Assembly: GCA_004563195.1 (NCBI GenBank)
Contig: SFTJ01000078.1
Coordinates: forward strand, 1-8,687
DNA: 8,687 bases
Source of the DNA: a bacterium
GTDB lineage: Bacteria; Bacteroidota; Bacteroidia; Bacteroidales; Muribaculaceae
Reading direction: 5' to 3'
The position numbers and the translations under genes are program-made. How positions within the stretch are numbered: the first letter of the stretch is position 1; every line of letters starts with the position of its first letter. A model generated the notes under the pieces. The model saw nothing but the letters and a program-made list of their open reading frames with translations, was not told the origin of the DNA and did not search any database. Of the stretch, positions 1 through 5,725 are shown piece by piece.

Positions 1-1
1 A

Positions 2-250
2 ATCGACAACAATGCAGTAGAGCGCAACCAACGCCCCACGGTAATGGGTCGCAAAAACTACCTCTTCAGCAAAAACGACAAAGGCGCCGTCGACAACGCC
101 ATATTCTACACCCTACTTGAAAGTTGCGACATAGTAGGCGTCAACCCGTTGGAGTGGCTCACCCATGTGCTCAACAACCTGCACAACGACACCCCGCCCG
201 AGCAAATAAAACAACTGCTACCATACTACTACAAAAAATCTCACGAGTAA
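2..250 (+). CDS. IS66-family transposase, C-terminal fragment (cut by window edge)
   Basis: The open frame enters from the left edge and ends with TAA at 248-250, giving 82 visible residues. The visible part opens with IDNNAVERNQRP and then MGRKNYLF, the end of the IS66 DDE catalytic domain; the Glu of NNAVER (codon 20-22) is probably the third catalytic acid. The tail VGVNPLEWLTHVLNNL matches the short IS66 C-terminal element. The ATG at 44 is internal and is not a start. The protein would cut and join the IS ends during transposition. IS66 elements usually carry accessory orfs (TnpA/TnpB) upstream of this gene; none is visible here. Whether the upstream part is intact cannot be judged. Nothing in the visible part is broken. 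Confidence 0.9.
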   Translation: MDNNAVERNQRPTVMGRKNYLFSKNDKGAVDNAIFYTLLESCDIVGVNPLEWLTHVLNNLHNDTPPEQIKQLLPYYYKKSHE

Positions 251-269
251 TCCTCGTGAGATTTTTTTT
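233..269. terminator. Bidirectional intrinsic terminator at the end of the IS66 transposase
   Basis: The arms 233-247 and 253-267 pair perfectly: a 9-bp core (tctcacgag/ctcgtgaga) plus six A-T pairs, with a 5-nt loop at 248-252. T262-T269 gives a U-tract for + strand transcripts, and A233-A238 gives one for - strand transcripts, so it should stop RNA polymerase from both sides. The transposase TAA stop lies in the loop, and the left arm encodes the last residues of the protein. It would isolate the IS from the convergent lipoprotein operon. Confidence 0.88.
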
Positions 270-274
270 ACCAG

Positions 275-300
275 CCGGACGGCTTATTTCGGATGCTTAC
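275..300 (+). repeat. Probable right terminal inverted repeat of the IS66 element
   Basis: The segment ends ...ggcttatttcggatgcttac. Its complement starts GTAAGCATCC, which agrees with the GTAAGC-type ends common in the IS66 family. The partner repeat is outside the window, so the repeat length and the boundary at 300 are inferred. Confidence 0.55.
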
Positions 301-346
301 CGAGCAAAATGCCGTTTTGGGGAGAAAATGCGCCGTCAATAGTCAA

Positions 347-386
347 CAATGGCGAGATTTGCCACTCAGAGCAAATCCCGCCATTG
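347..386 (-). terminator. Hairpin downstream of the lipoprotein gene, probable operon terminator
   Basis: The arms 347-361 and 372-386 pair over 15 positions, with one further C-G pair (362/371) closing an 8-nt loop. The only imperfection (A355 opposite C378) is a mismatch in a + strand RNA but becomes a G-U pair in a - strand RNA, so the hairpin is fully paired only in the transcript of the lipoprotein operon. It lies about 33 nt past that gene's stop. No good U-tract follows (UUGACUAUUG), so it could instead be a 3'-protecting stem. Confidence 0.55.
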
Positions 387-418
387 ATATAGGATTAAAT
401 TGATTATTAGTCAATTAA

Positions 419-1939
419 TTATTGAGCCTTTTCGATAGCCACGCAATATGCGTTCTTCATCTGAACAGTGCCATTGTGTAAGCTCTTACCACCCACGATA
501 GTGATGATATCGCCTGCTGCCACACGGCCCTTAACGAAGTATTGAGCATCAGCACCAGTGTTGCCCCATACGCCATAGCAGCCGTAAGTTTCAGCTGTTA
601 CTGTGCCGTCTTCGCTTTCCAATACCATGTTGCCATACTTATCGTTCTTCACTTCCTTAACTACAGCCTTCACGCAGTAAGTGTTGCCATCGTTGTCGTC
701 AAGTGCTACGAATTCGGCAAGAGTCTTAGTGATGGTAGAAGCCAAAACTTCTTCAACCACACCTTCCACGATTTGTGGGCCCTTGTATTCGCCGCGCTTA
801 CCTGTCATAGTGATGATGTCACCTACCTTAACTACATCGGTGCAGTTGCCGGTCTTGTAAGAGTAAATCTTGCCCGACCAGTCGCAAATGTCGATATTGT
901 TGCCATACTTAGAGTCAACAGTGAGAACCATACCGGTTACGCGGTAGATAGTGCCACCTACTTCAGCAGCAAGGATGTCGGCCACTGTAGCAGCGATGAT
1001 AGCGCCCTTCTGCGAGAACGATGTTTCGGCAGTGTAGTTCTTCTTGCCATCGGTAGTAGTGAACACGAGCTTGCCTTCACGGTCGCCGCCTTCGTTCTTA
1101 GCGATGTTGAAGATTACTGTTGCGCCTTTAGAGTTGTTCTTTATCGATTCGATAGATACCCACGACTTGAGGTCTTCAGGAATTTCTACCGACACGCCTT
1201 GACCCTTGCAAGTGAGGTCTACCTGGAACTTACCACCTTCGAGTGGCAATACGGTAGATTCTTCATCACCTACTACATGAGCTGCTTCTACCTTGATAAG
1301 CGACTTGCTTACCTTGATGAATGTAGCATCAACAAGTTCGATAACGCCGTTGTAAACGGTCTTAGGACCTTGCACTGTCACTTCGTCACCAACTTCGATG
1401 CCAAACTTAGCCCAATTGTAGTTGCCCGACGAGTCCTTTGTACCATAGATGTAGATTTCGCCTGTACCATCGTTGAGGTAGAAGTTACCATAAGTAGTGT
1501 TAGCGATAGCAGTAACCACACCCTTCACGCGATAAGTCTTGCTTTCAGGACCTGCGATAACTTCGGCACAAGTAGCATCGGGTACCACAGGAAGACCTTG
1601 GATAATATTGATAAGTTGAGTATTGCTGCCGCAGTTCAACTTGATTTCAGCAATTCGGCCGTCGATAGTTTCGGGAGCCGAGAAAGTAACGGTGGTTTCA
1701 CCCTTCGAACCGTTCATTGGCGAAACGGTCAACCAAGAAGGAAGCGACTCAGCATCGAAGCTCCAGTCGTTCAATGCATTCACAGTGATGGTGGTTTCGC
1801 CACCGAGTTGCGAGAGAGCTACGTACGACGAAGATACGCGCACGTCGTTGAGGAACTTAGGTTCATCTTCGTCAGAACAGCTTACCAACAACGCAGCAAA
1901 CATTGCGATGAATGCCGGAAGAATATATTTTAGTTTCAT
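419..1939 (-). CDS. Surface lipoprotein with BACON and OB-fold domains (BACON-OB-BACON-OB-OB)
   Basis: The 506-aa product starts with a lipoprotein signal peptide: a charged start, a hydrophobic stretch, then lipobox LVSC with Cys21 as the lipidated residue. SDEDE at 22-26 directly follows; acidic stretches at this place act as surface-export signals in Bacteroidota lipoproteins, so the protein probably faces outward. A BACON-like beta-sandwich (about 34-116, with NDWSF and PSWLTVSP) is followed by an OB-like domain (about 122-216), a second BACON-like domain (about 226-312), and two more OB-like domains (about 316-399 and 403-504). The three OB modules share a YGN turn (150-152, 345-347, 435-437) and a (V/A)GD-hydrophobic strand (VGDEVTVQG, VGDIITMTG, AGDIITIVG). 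No catalytic domain is visible. BACON domains are proposed to bind glycans or mucin; OB folds bind nucleic acids or oligosaccharides. The gene starts 23 bp after the receptor stop, so it is probably co-transcribed and is the receptor's surface partner. The ligand is unknown, and it is not a SusD homologue. Confidence 0.85.
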   Translation of the reverse strand: MKLKYILPAFIAMFAALLVSCSDEDEPKFLNDVRVSSSYVALSQLGGETTITVNALNDWSFDAESLPSWLTVSPMNGSKGETTVTFSAPETIDGRIAEIKLNCGSNTQLINIIQGLPVVPDATCAEVIAGPESKTYRVKGVVTAIANTTYGNFYLNDGTGEIYIYGTKDSSGNYNWAKFGIEVGDEVTVQGPKTVYNGVIELVDATFIKVSKSLIKVEAAHVVGDEESTVLPLEGGKFQVDLTCKGQGVSVEIPEDLKSWVSIESIKNNSKGATVIFNIAKNEGGDREGKLVFTTTDGKKNYTAETSFSQKGAIIAATVADILAAEVGGTIYRVTGMVLTVDSKYGNNIDICDWSGKIYSYKTGNCTDVVKVGDIITMTGKRGEYKGPQIVEGVVEEVLASTITKTLAEFVALDDNDGNTYCVKAVVKEVKNDKYGNMVLESEDGTVTAETYGCYGVWGNTGADAQYFVKGRVAAGDIITIVGGKSLHNGTVQMKNAYCVAIEKAQ

Positions 1940-1962
1940 GTTAACTATTCTTTGTGATTAAA

Positions 1963-4900
1963 TTAGTTGAAAATGTACTTAACACCGATTGAAGCATACC
2001 AGCACTGACCGATAGCGTGGTTGAGCACGAATGTCTCAGTGTTCTTGTTGATGCTTGCAGGAGTAGAGAATGTAGCATAACCTTCAGCGTCGACGCCTTC
2101 ATACTTGAGGATGCGAGCATCGCTGCCGATAGCAGGATTCAAGTACTTCGATACGCCCCAGCTTGAGTTGAAGAAGTTAAGAAGGTTCTTAACGTCGAAG
2201 CCTACTTGGAGGGTGTGCTTGGTGCTACCTACATTGAAGTTGAAGTCGTGCTTGTAGCTCAAGTCGATGCGGTGTACCCATGGTGAGTATACGCTGTAAC
2301 CTTCAGCATATTCGCCTTGGTGGTTCTTCAAGTAGCTGTTGTTGTGAACATAGTCCATGAAGCGAGTCTTGTCATCTTCTGATACGAAACGGAATTCACC
2401 CTTTTCTACCTGTGCATCGGTTGGAATGTAGATAGCATCGTAGTTGTAACCGTCGCCGTTCATATCGTTGGTAGTCATATACGAGTAGTTGTAACCACCG
2501 CGCCATGTTTCATATATCAAGCTATAGTGGTTGTTACCCTTGTCGTGTGCTGTAATTGAAACTACAAAACGGTCAGGGGTAGTGTTCAAAGCATTGTGGA
2601 TGGCAATGTTGTTAGGACCTTGAACGGTAGGAACATAGGTGAATGCCGACTCAGCTGCCGAACCCGGGAGTGAAGTAACTTCCTTCGATACGGTGTGAGT
2701 GTAAGCAGCCATAAGTGACAACCAATCGGTAGGACGAGCGTTGATAGTGGCGCTTGCGCTCCAACCATAACCATCTGAAGTATTTTCGAGGATAAATGCC
2801 TTGGTGCCTTGACGGAAGTCGGTTGGATAGATAGGACGGTTGTCCACGCCATTGAAACGTGCAAAGCCACCTACATTCTTCATACTCCAGTCGCGGATTG
2901 ATGCTGCATTTACTGTCTTTCTGAAGATTCCTTCTACTGATACCGACAATGGGAACGATACAGGAACCGAGTAGTCGAATGCCAACGATGTCTTCCACTC
3001 TTGTGGCATCTTAAAGTCGGGATCTACTGCCGAAATCGACGATGGGATTGAACCCTGCTTTGGGTCGATTGTCATTGGATAGCCAAGTTGTGCCAACTTG
3101 TCGAGCAATTGAGTGCGGTTCAAGATGCCGCCTGCAAATTCATCCATAGTGAAGCCCTTGGCTGCTGCGTTCTTTGCATTGATTTGTGCTTGGTATTGTA
3201 CCATACCCGAGTTGGTAGGCATATTGGTGAAGAATACCAATGGGAGACGACCGGTGAACAAACCTGTACCACCACGCACCTTAAAGCTCTTGTCGCCAAA
3301 TACGTCCCAGTTGAAACCGATACGAGGCGATACCGATACCTTCGAACCCGGCCACTTACCGGTGTCGATGTGACGTTCTTCGCCGTCTACCATATAGGTA
3401 AGATCGTAGATTTTCTGGTTGGTCATCAAGTCGCCGTTGTTGTAGAACCATGAGTCGAGACGGAGACCGTAAGTCAACTTAAAGTTGTTGTTGACCTTCC
3501 ACTCATCTTGGCCATAGAGGCTCACCTTGTTGAAGCTTACGCGTGCTGCAGGAGAGGTTTCGCCATTATAACCATAAGTCAAACATACTACTTCAGGAGC
3601 TGCACCGTTCAAGAAATCATCGAGGCTGGTGTAGCGATAGTAGCCTGTACCATTACGCATATATTGGTTGTCGGCCATTTGGTGTTCGAAAAGAATACCG
3701 GCGGTCACCTTGTGTGCGCCAAGATATGCAGTTACGTCATCCTTGATGTTCCATACAGTGTTGTGTACTGCGTTGTTCCAAGTAAAGAGCTCGTAACCTG
3801 CGGCAATGTAGTTCTGGTTATCTTTCAAGATATCGATGAATGGGAAATCTTCAGAATTTGAAGCGCGAACGTCGTCGAGCTTAGAGAAAGTTGCCAACAA
3901 TTGGTTCGAAATCTTGTCGCTGAAACGGCTGTTCAAGTCGAGTGAGAACGAGTGAACCAAGTTGTCCATAGCATACATAGAGTTGGCATACGACATAGCG
4001 TATTGCGAAGTACGGCCACCCGACATACGTGCACCACCGTCCATCGACGATGCGTTAGGTGCGTTCCATGCACGGTTCTTGGTGAAGTTGTAGCGAAGAG
4101 CCACCTTATGCATATCGTTGATGTTCCAGTCCAAGCGAGCGAGGAACTTGTAGTTGCTTTCGTCGGCAGGGAAGTTGGTGAACGAACCTGTGTCGTAGCC
4201 ATACTTGCTCTTCAAGTGGTCTGAAACCTTTTGAAGGTCGGCTACTGTAGCGCGCGATACATAGTTGTCGGCATCTGCTACACCGTTTTCCGAAGCTCTC
4301 CAGCGGTTGGCGATGGTAGGAGTCTTGTCCATTTCGCCGTTTACGAAGAAGAACAACTTATTCTTGATAATCGGGCCACCCAATTTGAAACCGTAAGTAG
4401 TCTTGCGGTCCTTGGCACGAGCTCCATCTATTTGTTCGCCGTCTACGGCGTCACCACGCATATTTTCATTTCTGTGGTAGATATAAGCAGCACCCTTGAA
4501 GGTGTTGGTACCCGACATTGTGATAGCGTTTACACCACCACCGATAAAGTTGGTTTGACGAACATCGAACGGTGAAATCACCACTTGCATTTCTTCGATT
4601 GCTTCGATTGAGATTGGGCTACCGCCACCGGGGAGATTACCCGAAAGACCGAAGTTGTTGTTGAAGTTGGCACCATCAACTGTGAAGTTTGATGTACGGC
4701 TGTCGGCGCCACCGAATGTCATGCCGTTACCACCGTAAGGCGATAGACGAGTGTAATCGGTAATGCTGCGGCTAACCGAAGGCATTGCTGTGATTTGTCG
4801 ATTGGTGATGTTGGTAGATGCACCTGTCTTTTCGGTAGTGAACTTTGTGGCTTGTGCAGTTACCACTACATCGGCCAATTGCACTGCATCTTCCGACATC

Positions 4901-5217
4901 GATGCGTTCAAGTTATAGGTTTCACCCAATTCAAGTGTTATGCCTGTAAAGGTCTTGGTTTCATAACCAATGTACTTTACTGCCACTTCATAAGGGCCGC
5001 CTACACGCATACCATTGATGGCAAACATACCTTTCTCGTTCGACACTGTTGTGTAACGAGTTCCGGAAGGCGTGTGAACAGCTTCAACTACTGCACCAAT
5101 TAATTCCTCACCGTTTGCGGCCACCTTACCGGCCATGCTCGATGTGGTCAACTGTGCCATTGCCGATGATACGGTAAATACCATCATTGCAATCAGAAAC
5201 TTAATTTTCTTAACCAT
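1963..5217 (-). CDS. Oar-like TonB-dependent outer-membrane receptor
   Basis: This is a 1084-aa outer-membrane receptor energised by TonB-ExbBD. A Sec signal peptide (1-21, cleavage after AMA before Gln22) is followed by a carboxypeptidase-regulatory-like beta-sandwich (about 24-110), a linker with LADVVVTAQ (114-122), a plug domain (about 125-245) and a long beta-barrel to the C-terminus (YIFN). Plug signatures include FTVDGANFNNNFGLSG, IEAIEEMQVVISPFDVRQTN and GGGVNAITMSGTNTFKGAAY; GGPIIKNKLFFFVNGE (280-295) begins the barrel. These are typical of the Oar-like branch rather than SusC. In Myxococcus, Oar takes part in secretion of the protease PopC, so export as well as uptake is possible. 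Codons favour AAC, TTC and GGT, as in highly expressed genes. The lipoprotein gene follows after 23 bp. The upstream leader holds a promoter core and a terminator, suggesting conditional expression. The substrate cannot be told from sequence. Confidence 0.93.
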   Translation of the reverse strand: MVKKIKFLIAMMVFTVSSAMAQLTTSSMAGKVAANGEELIGAVVEAVHTPSGTRYTTVSNEKGMFAINGMRVGGPYEVAVKYIGYETKTFTGITLELGETYNLNASMSEDAVQLADVVVTAQATKFTTEKTGASTNITNRQITAMPSVSRSITDYTRLSPYGGNGMTFGGADSRTSNFTVDGANFNNNFGLSGNLPGGGSPISIEAIEEMQVVISPFDVRQTNFIGGGVNAITMSGTNTFKGAAYIYHRNENMRGDAVDGEQIDGARAKDRKTTYGFKLGGPIIKNKLFFFVNGEMDKTPTIANRWRASENGVADADNYVSRATVADLQKVSDHLKSKYGYDTGSFTNFPADESNYKFLARLDWNINDMHKVALRYNFTKNRAWNAPNASSMDGGARMSGGRTSQYAMSYANSMYAMDNLVHSFSLDLNSRFSDKISNQLLATFSKLDDVRASNSEDFPFIDILKDNQNYIAAGYELFTWNNAVHNTVWNIKDDVTAYLGAHKVTAGILFEHQMADNQYMRNGTGYYRYTSLDDFLNGAAPEVVCLTYGYNGETSPAARVSFNKVSLYGQDEWKVNNNFKLTYGLRLDSWFYNNGDLMTNQKIYDLTYMVDGEERHIDTGKWPGSKVSVSPRIGFNWDVFGDKSFKVRGGTGLFTGRLPLVFFTNMPTNSGMVQYQAQINAKNAAAKGFTMDEFAGGILNRTQLLDKLAQLGYPMTIDPKQGSIPSSISAVDPDFKMPQEWKTSLAFDYSVPVSFPLSVSVEGIFRKTVNAASIRDWSMKNVGGFARFNGVDNRPIYPTDFRQGTKAFILENTSDGYGWSASATINARPTDWLSLMAAYTHTVSKEVTSLPGSAAESAFTYVPTVQGPNNIAIHNALNTTPDRFVVSITAHDKGNNHYSLIYETWRGGYNYSYMTTNDMNGDGYNYDAIYIPTDAQVEKGEFRFVSEDDKTRFMDYVHNNSYLKNHQGEYAEGYSVYSPWVHRIDLSYKHDFNFNVGSTKHTLQVGFDVKNLLNFFNSSWGVSKYLNPAIGSDARILKYEGVDAEGYATFSTPASINKNTETFVLNHAIGQCWYASIGVKYIFN

Positions 5218-5317
5218 AATCTGAGATAAATTATTAATATATGTTTATTTCAAAATATTTTACCTATTGATTTATAAACCTATTATTTGTATTCAAGTCA
5301 CTACCTGTGTTTGTCCT

Positions 5318-5358
5318 AAAAAAATCAAAGCCATACTGCACTTGCTGTGCAATATGAC
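5318..5358 (-). terminator. Intrinsic terminator inside the leader of the TonB-dependent receptor
   Basis: In the - strand RNA, GUCAUAUUGCAC (5358-5347) pairs with GUGCAGUAUGGC (5341-5330) across a 5-nt AGCAA loop. This makes a 12-bp stem in which two pairs are G-U. UUUGAUUUUUUU follows immediately (5329-5318). The G-U pairs would be A-C mismatches on the other strand, which fixes its polarity. It lies 100 bp upstream of the receptor start and about 150 bp downstream of the promoter core, so it would cut transcripts short before the receptor. It is either a conditional attenuator or the 3' end of a separate small RNA. Confidence 0.78.
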
Positions 5359-5507
5359 CCTTCAGATGTAGAAAAAGGCAATATACAAAACACCATCACA
5401 CCATTTTCGCAGGCATGATTGTTAATATACGTCTTATTTATCACCAAACTCATTATATTATAATAATATAGTCAGCACCGTAATCATACGGCTTATTGTT
5501 TATTCGG
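5318..5507 (-). ncRNA. Candidate small RNA or attenuated leader RNA upstream of the receptor
   Basis: A transcript beginning a few bases after the -7 element (about 5504-5508) and ending in the U-tract at 5318 would be about 190 nt long. It would contain a small hairpin (CCGUA/UACGG with a UGAU loop), an AU-only stem, a mostly unstructured middle, and the terminator stem. I recognised no known riboswitch class: there is no cobalamin B12-box, TPP or SAM core. Standing alone it would be an intergenic sRNA; if the terminator can be bypassed it is the regulated 5' leader of the receptor mRNA. The ends are inferred from sequence signals only. Confidence 0.4.
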
Positions 5508-5510
5508 GTG

Positions 5511-5542
5511 CAAATTTAGTAATTATTTACTATTCACACTAA
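5511..5542 (-). promoter_or_regulatory. Bacteroidota-type promoter for the receptor leader or small RNA
   Basis: On the - strand, TAAATTTG (5518-5511) matches the Bacteroidota -7 consensus TAnnTTTG at every fixed position, and is followed by CACC. The -33 element is weak: TTAGTG (5542-5537), 18 nt upstream, is the best candidate. Transcription would start near 5505, leaving a leader of nearly 290 nt before the receptor ATG if the internal terminator is read through. Confidence 0.55.
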
Positions 5543-5650
5543 TTTTTTGCAGTTTTTTATATTACAATTCTGTAAATATTGCCTTTTTAACACTTTTCCT
5601 TCGCAAAAGCACTGTCTTTATCGTGCACATTCCCAATATTTTAGCAAATA

Positions 5651-5685
5651 CCCCGCTATTCGCTTTATTGTATCGAATAGCGGGG
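5651..5685 (-). terminator. Terminator hairpin after the alpha-L-fucosidase gene
   Basis: A perfect 12-bp stem (ccccgctattcg at 5651-5662 with cgaatagcgggg at 5674-5685) has an 11-nt loop and starts 40 nt past the fucosidase stop. On the - strand the stem is followed by UAUUUGCU, a poor U-tract. Position and stem strength make it the likely end of the fucosidase transcript. Confidence 0.65.
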
Positions 5686-5725
5686 CATCACATTTAGCGC
5701 AATTATTTTGGCTACGCTGCTATAT

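Larger units (their letters stand above)
1..300 (+). mobile_element. IS66-family insertion sequence, right-hand part only
   Basis: This is the 3' end of an IS66-family element; the left part lies outside the window. It contains the transposase C-terminus, a terminator hairpin at the stop codon, and a probable right inverted repeat ending at 300 with GCTTAC. Read from the outside this end starts GTAAGCATCCG, and IS66-family ends typically begin GTAA. Only 50 bp separate the stop codon from the proposed edge, which fits a compact IS end. The family normally makes an 8-bp target duplication; 301-308 (cgagcaaa) would be one copy, but the other copy is not in view. The family call is firm; the exact boundary is inferred from the terminal motif alone. 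Confidence 0.72.
5218..5725. other. 508-bp intergenic region with a structured leader for the receptor operon
   Basis: No convincing protein gene lies here. Reading in the direction of transcription (- strand) it holds the fucosidase terminator hairpin (5651-5685), an AT-rich stretch, a promoter core (5511-5518), two small hairpins (CCGTA/TACGG at 5478-5491 and an AT-only 7-bp stem at 5454-5470), a strong intrinsic terminator (5318-5358) and about 100 bp of AT-rich sequence before the receptor ATG. That last stretch has only degenerate -7 elements (for example TAGGTTTA, 7 of 8 matches), so a second promoter there is possible but not convincing. No ribosome-binding site is evident before the ATG. 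Confidence 0.7.

Noticed and set aside
44..250. A complete 68-aa gene starting at the ATG at 44
   Set aside because: The frame is open upstream to the window edge and encodes the IS66 NNAVER motif, so this ATG is internal to the transposase.
305..319. CAAAA/TTTTG hairpin just beyond the IS end
   Set aside because: A 5-bp A/T-rich stem like this is expected by chance and has no partner signal.
542..1933. A 463-codon open frame on the + strand opposite the lipoprotein gene
   Set aside because: It mirrors the biased codons of the real gene on the other strand. It lacks recognisable domains, and the - strand frame has a lipoprotein signal and clear domain repeats.
419..1939. Lipoprotein as a SusD-like partner
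   Set aside because: The sequence is beta-rich with BACON and OB patterns. SusD proteins are alpha-helical TPR-like, and none of their motifs are visible.
5218..5518. Cobalamin or other known riboswitch ahead of the TonB-dependent receptor
   Set aside because: The leader lacks the B12-box and other conserved cores that I could look for by eye, so only an unclassified leader is claimed.
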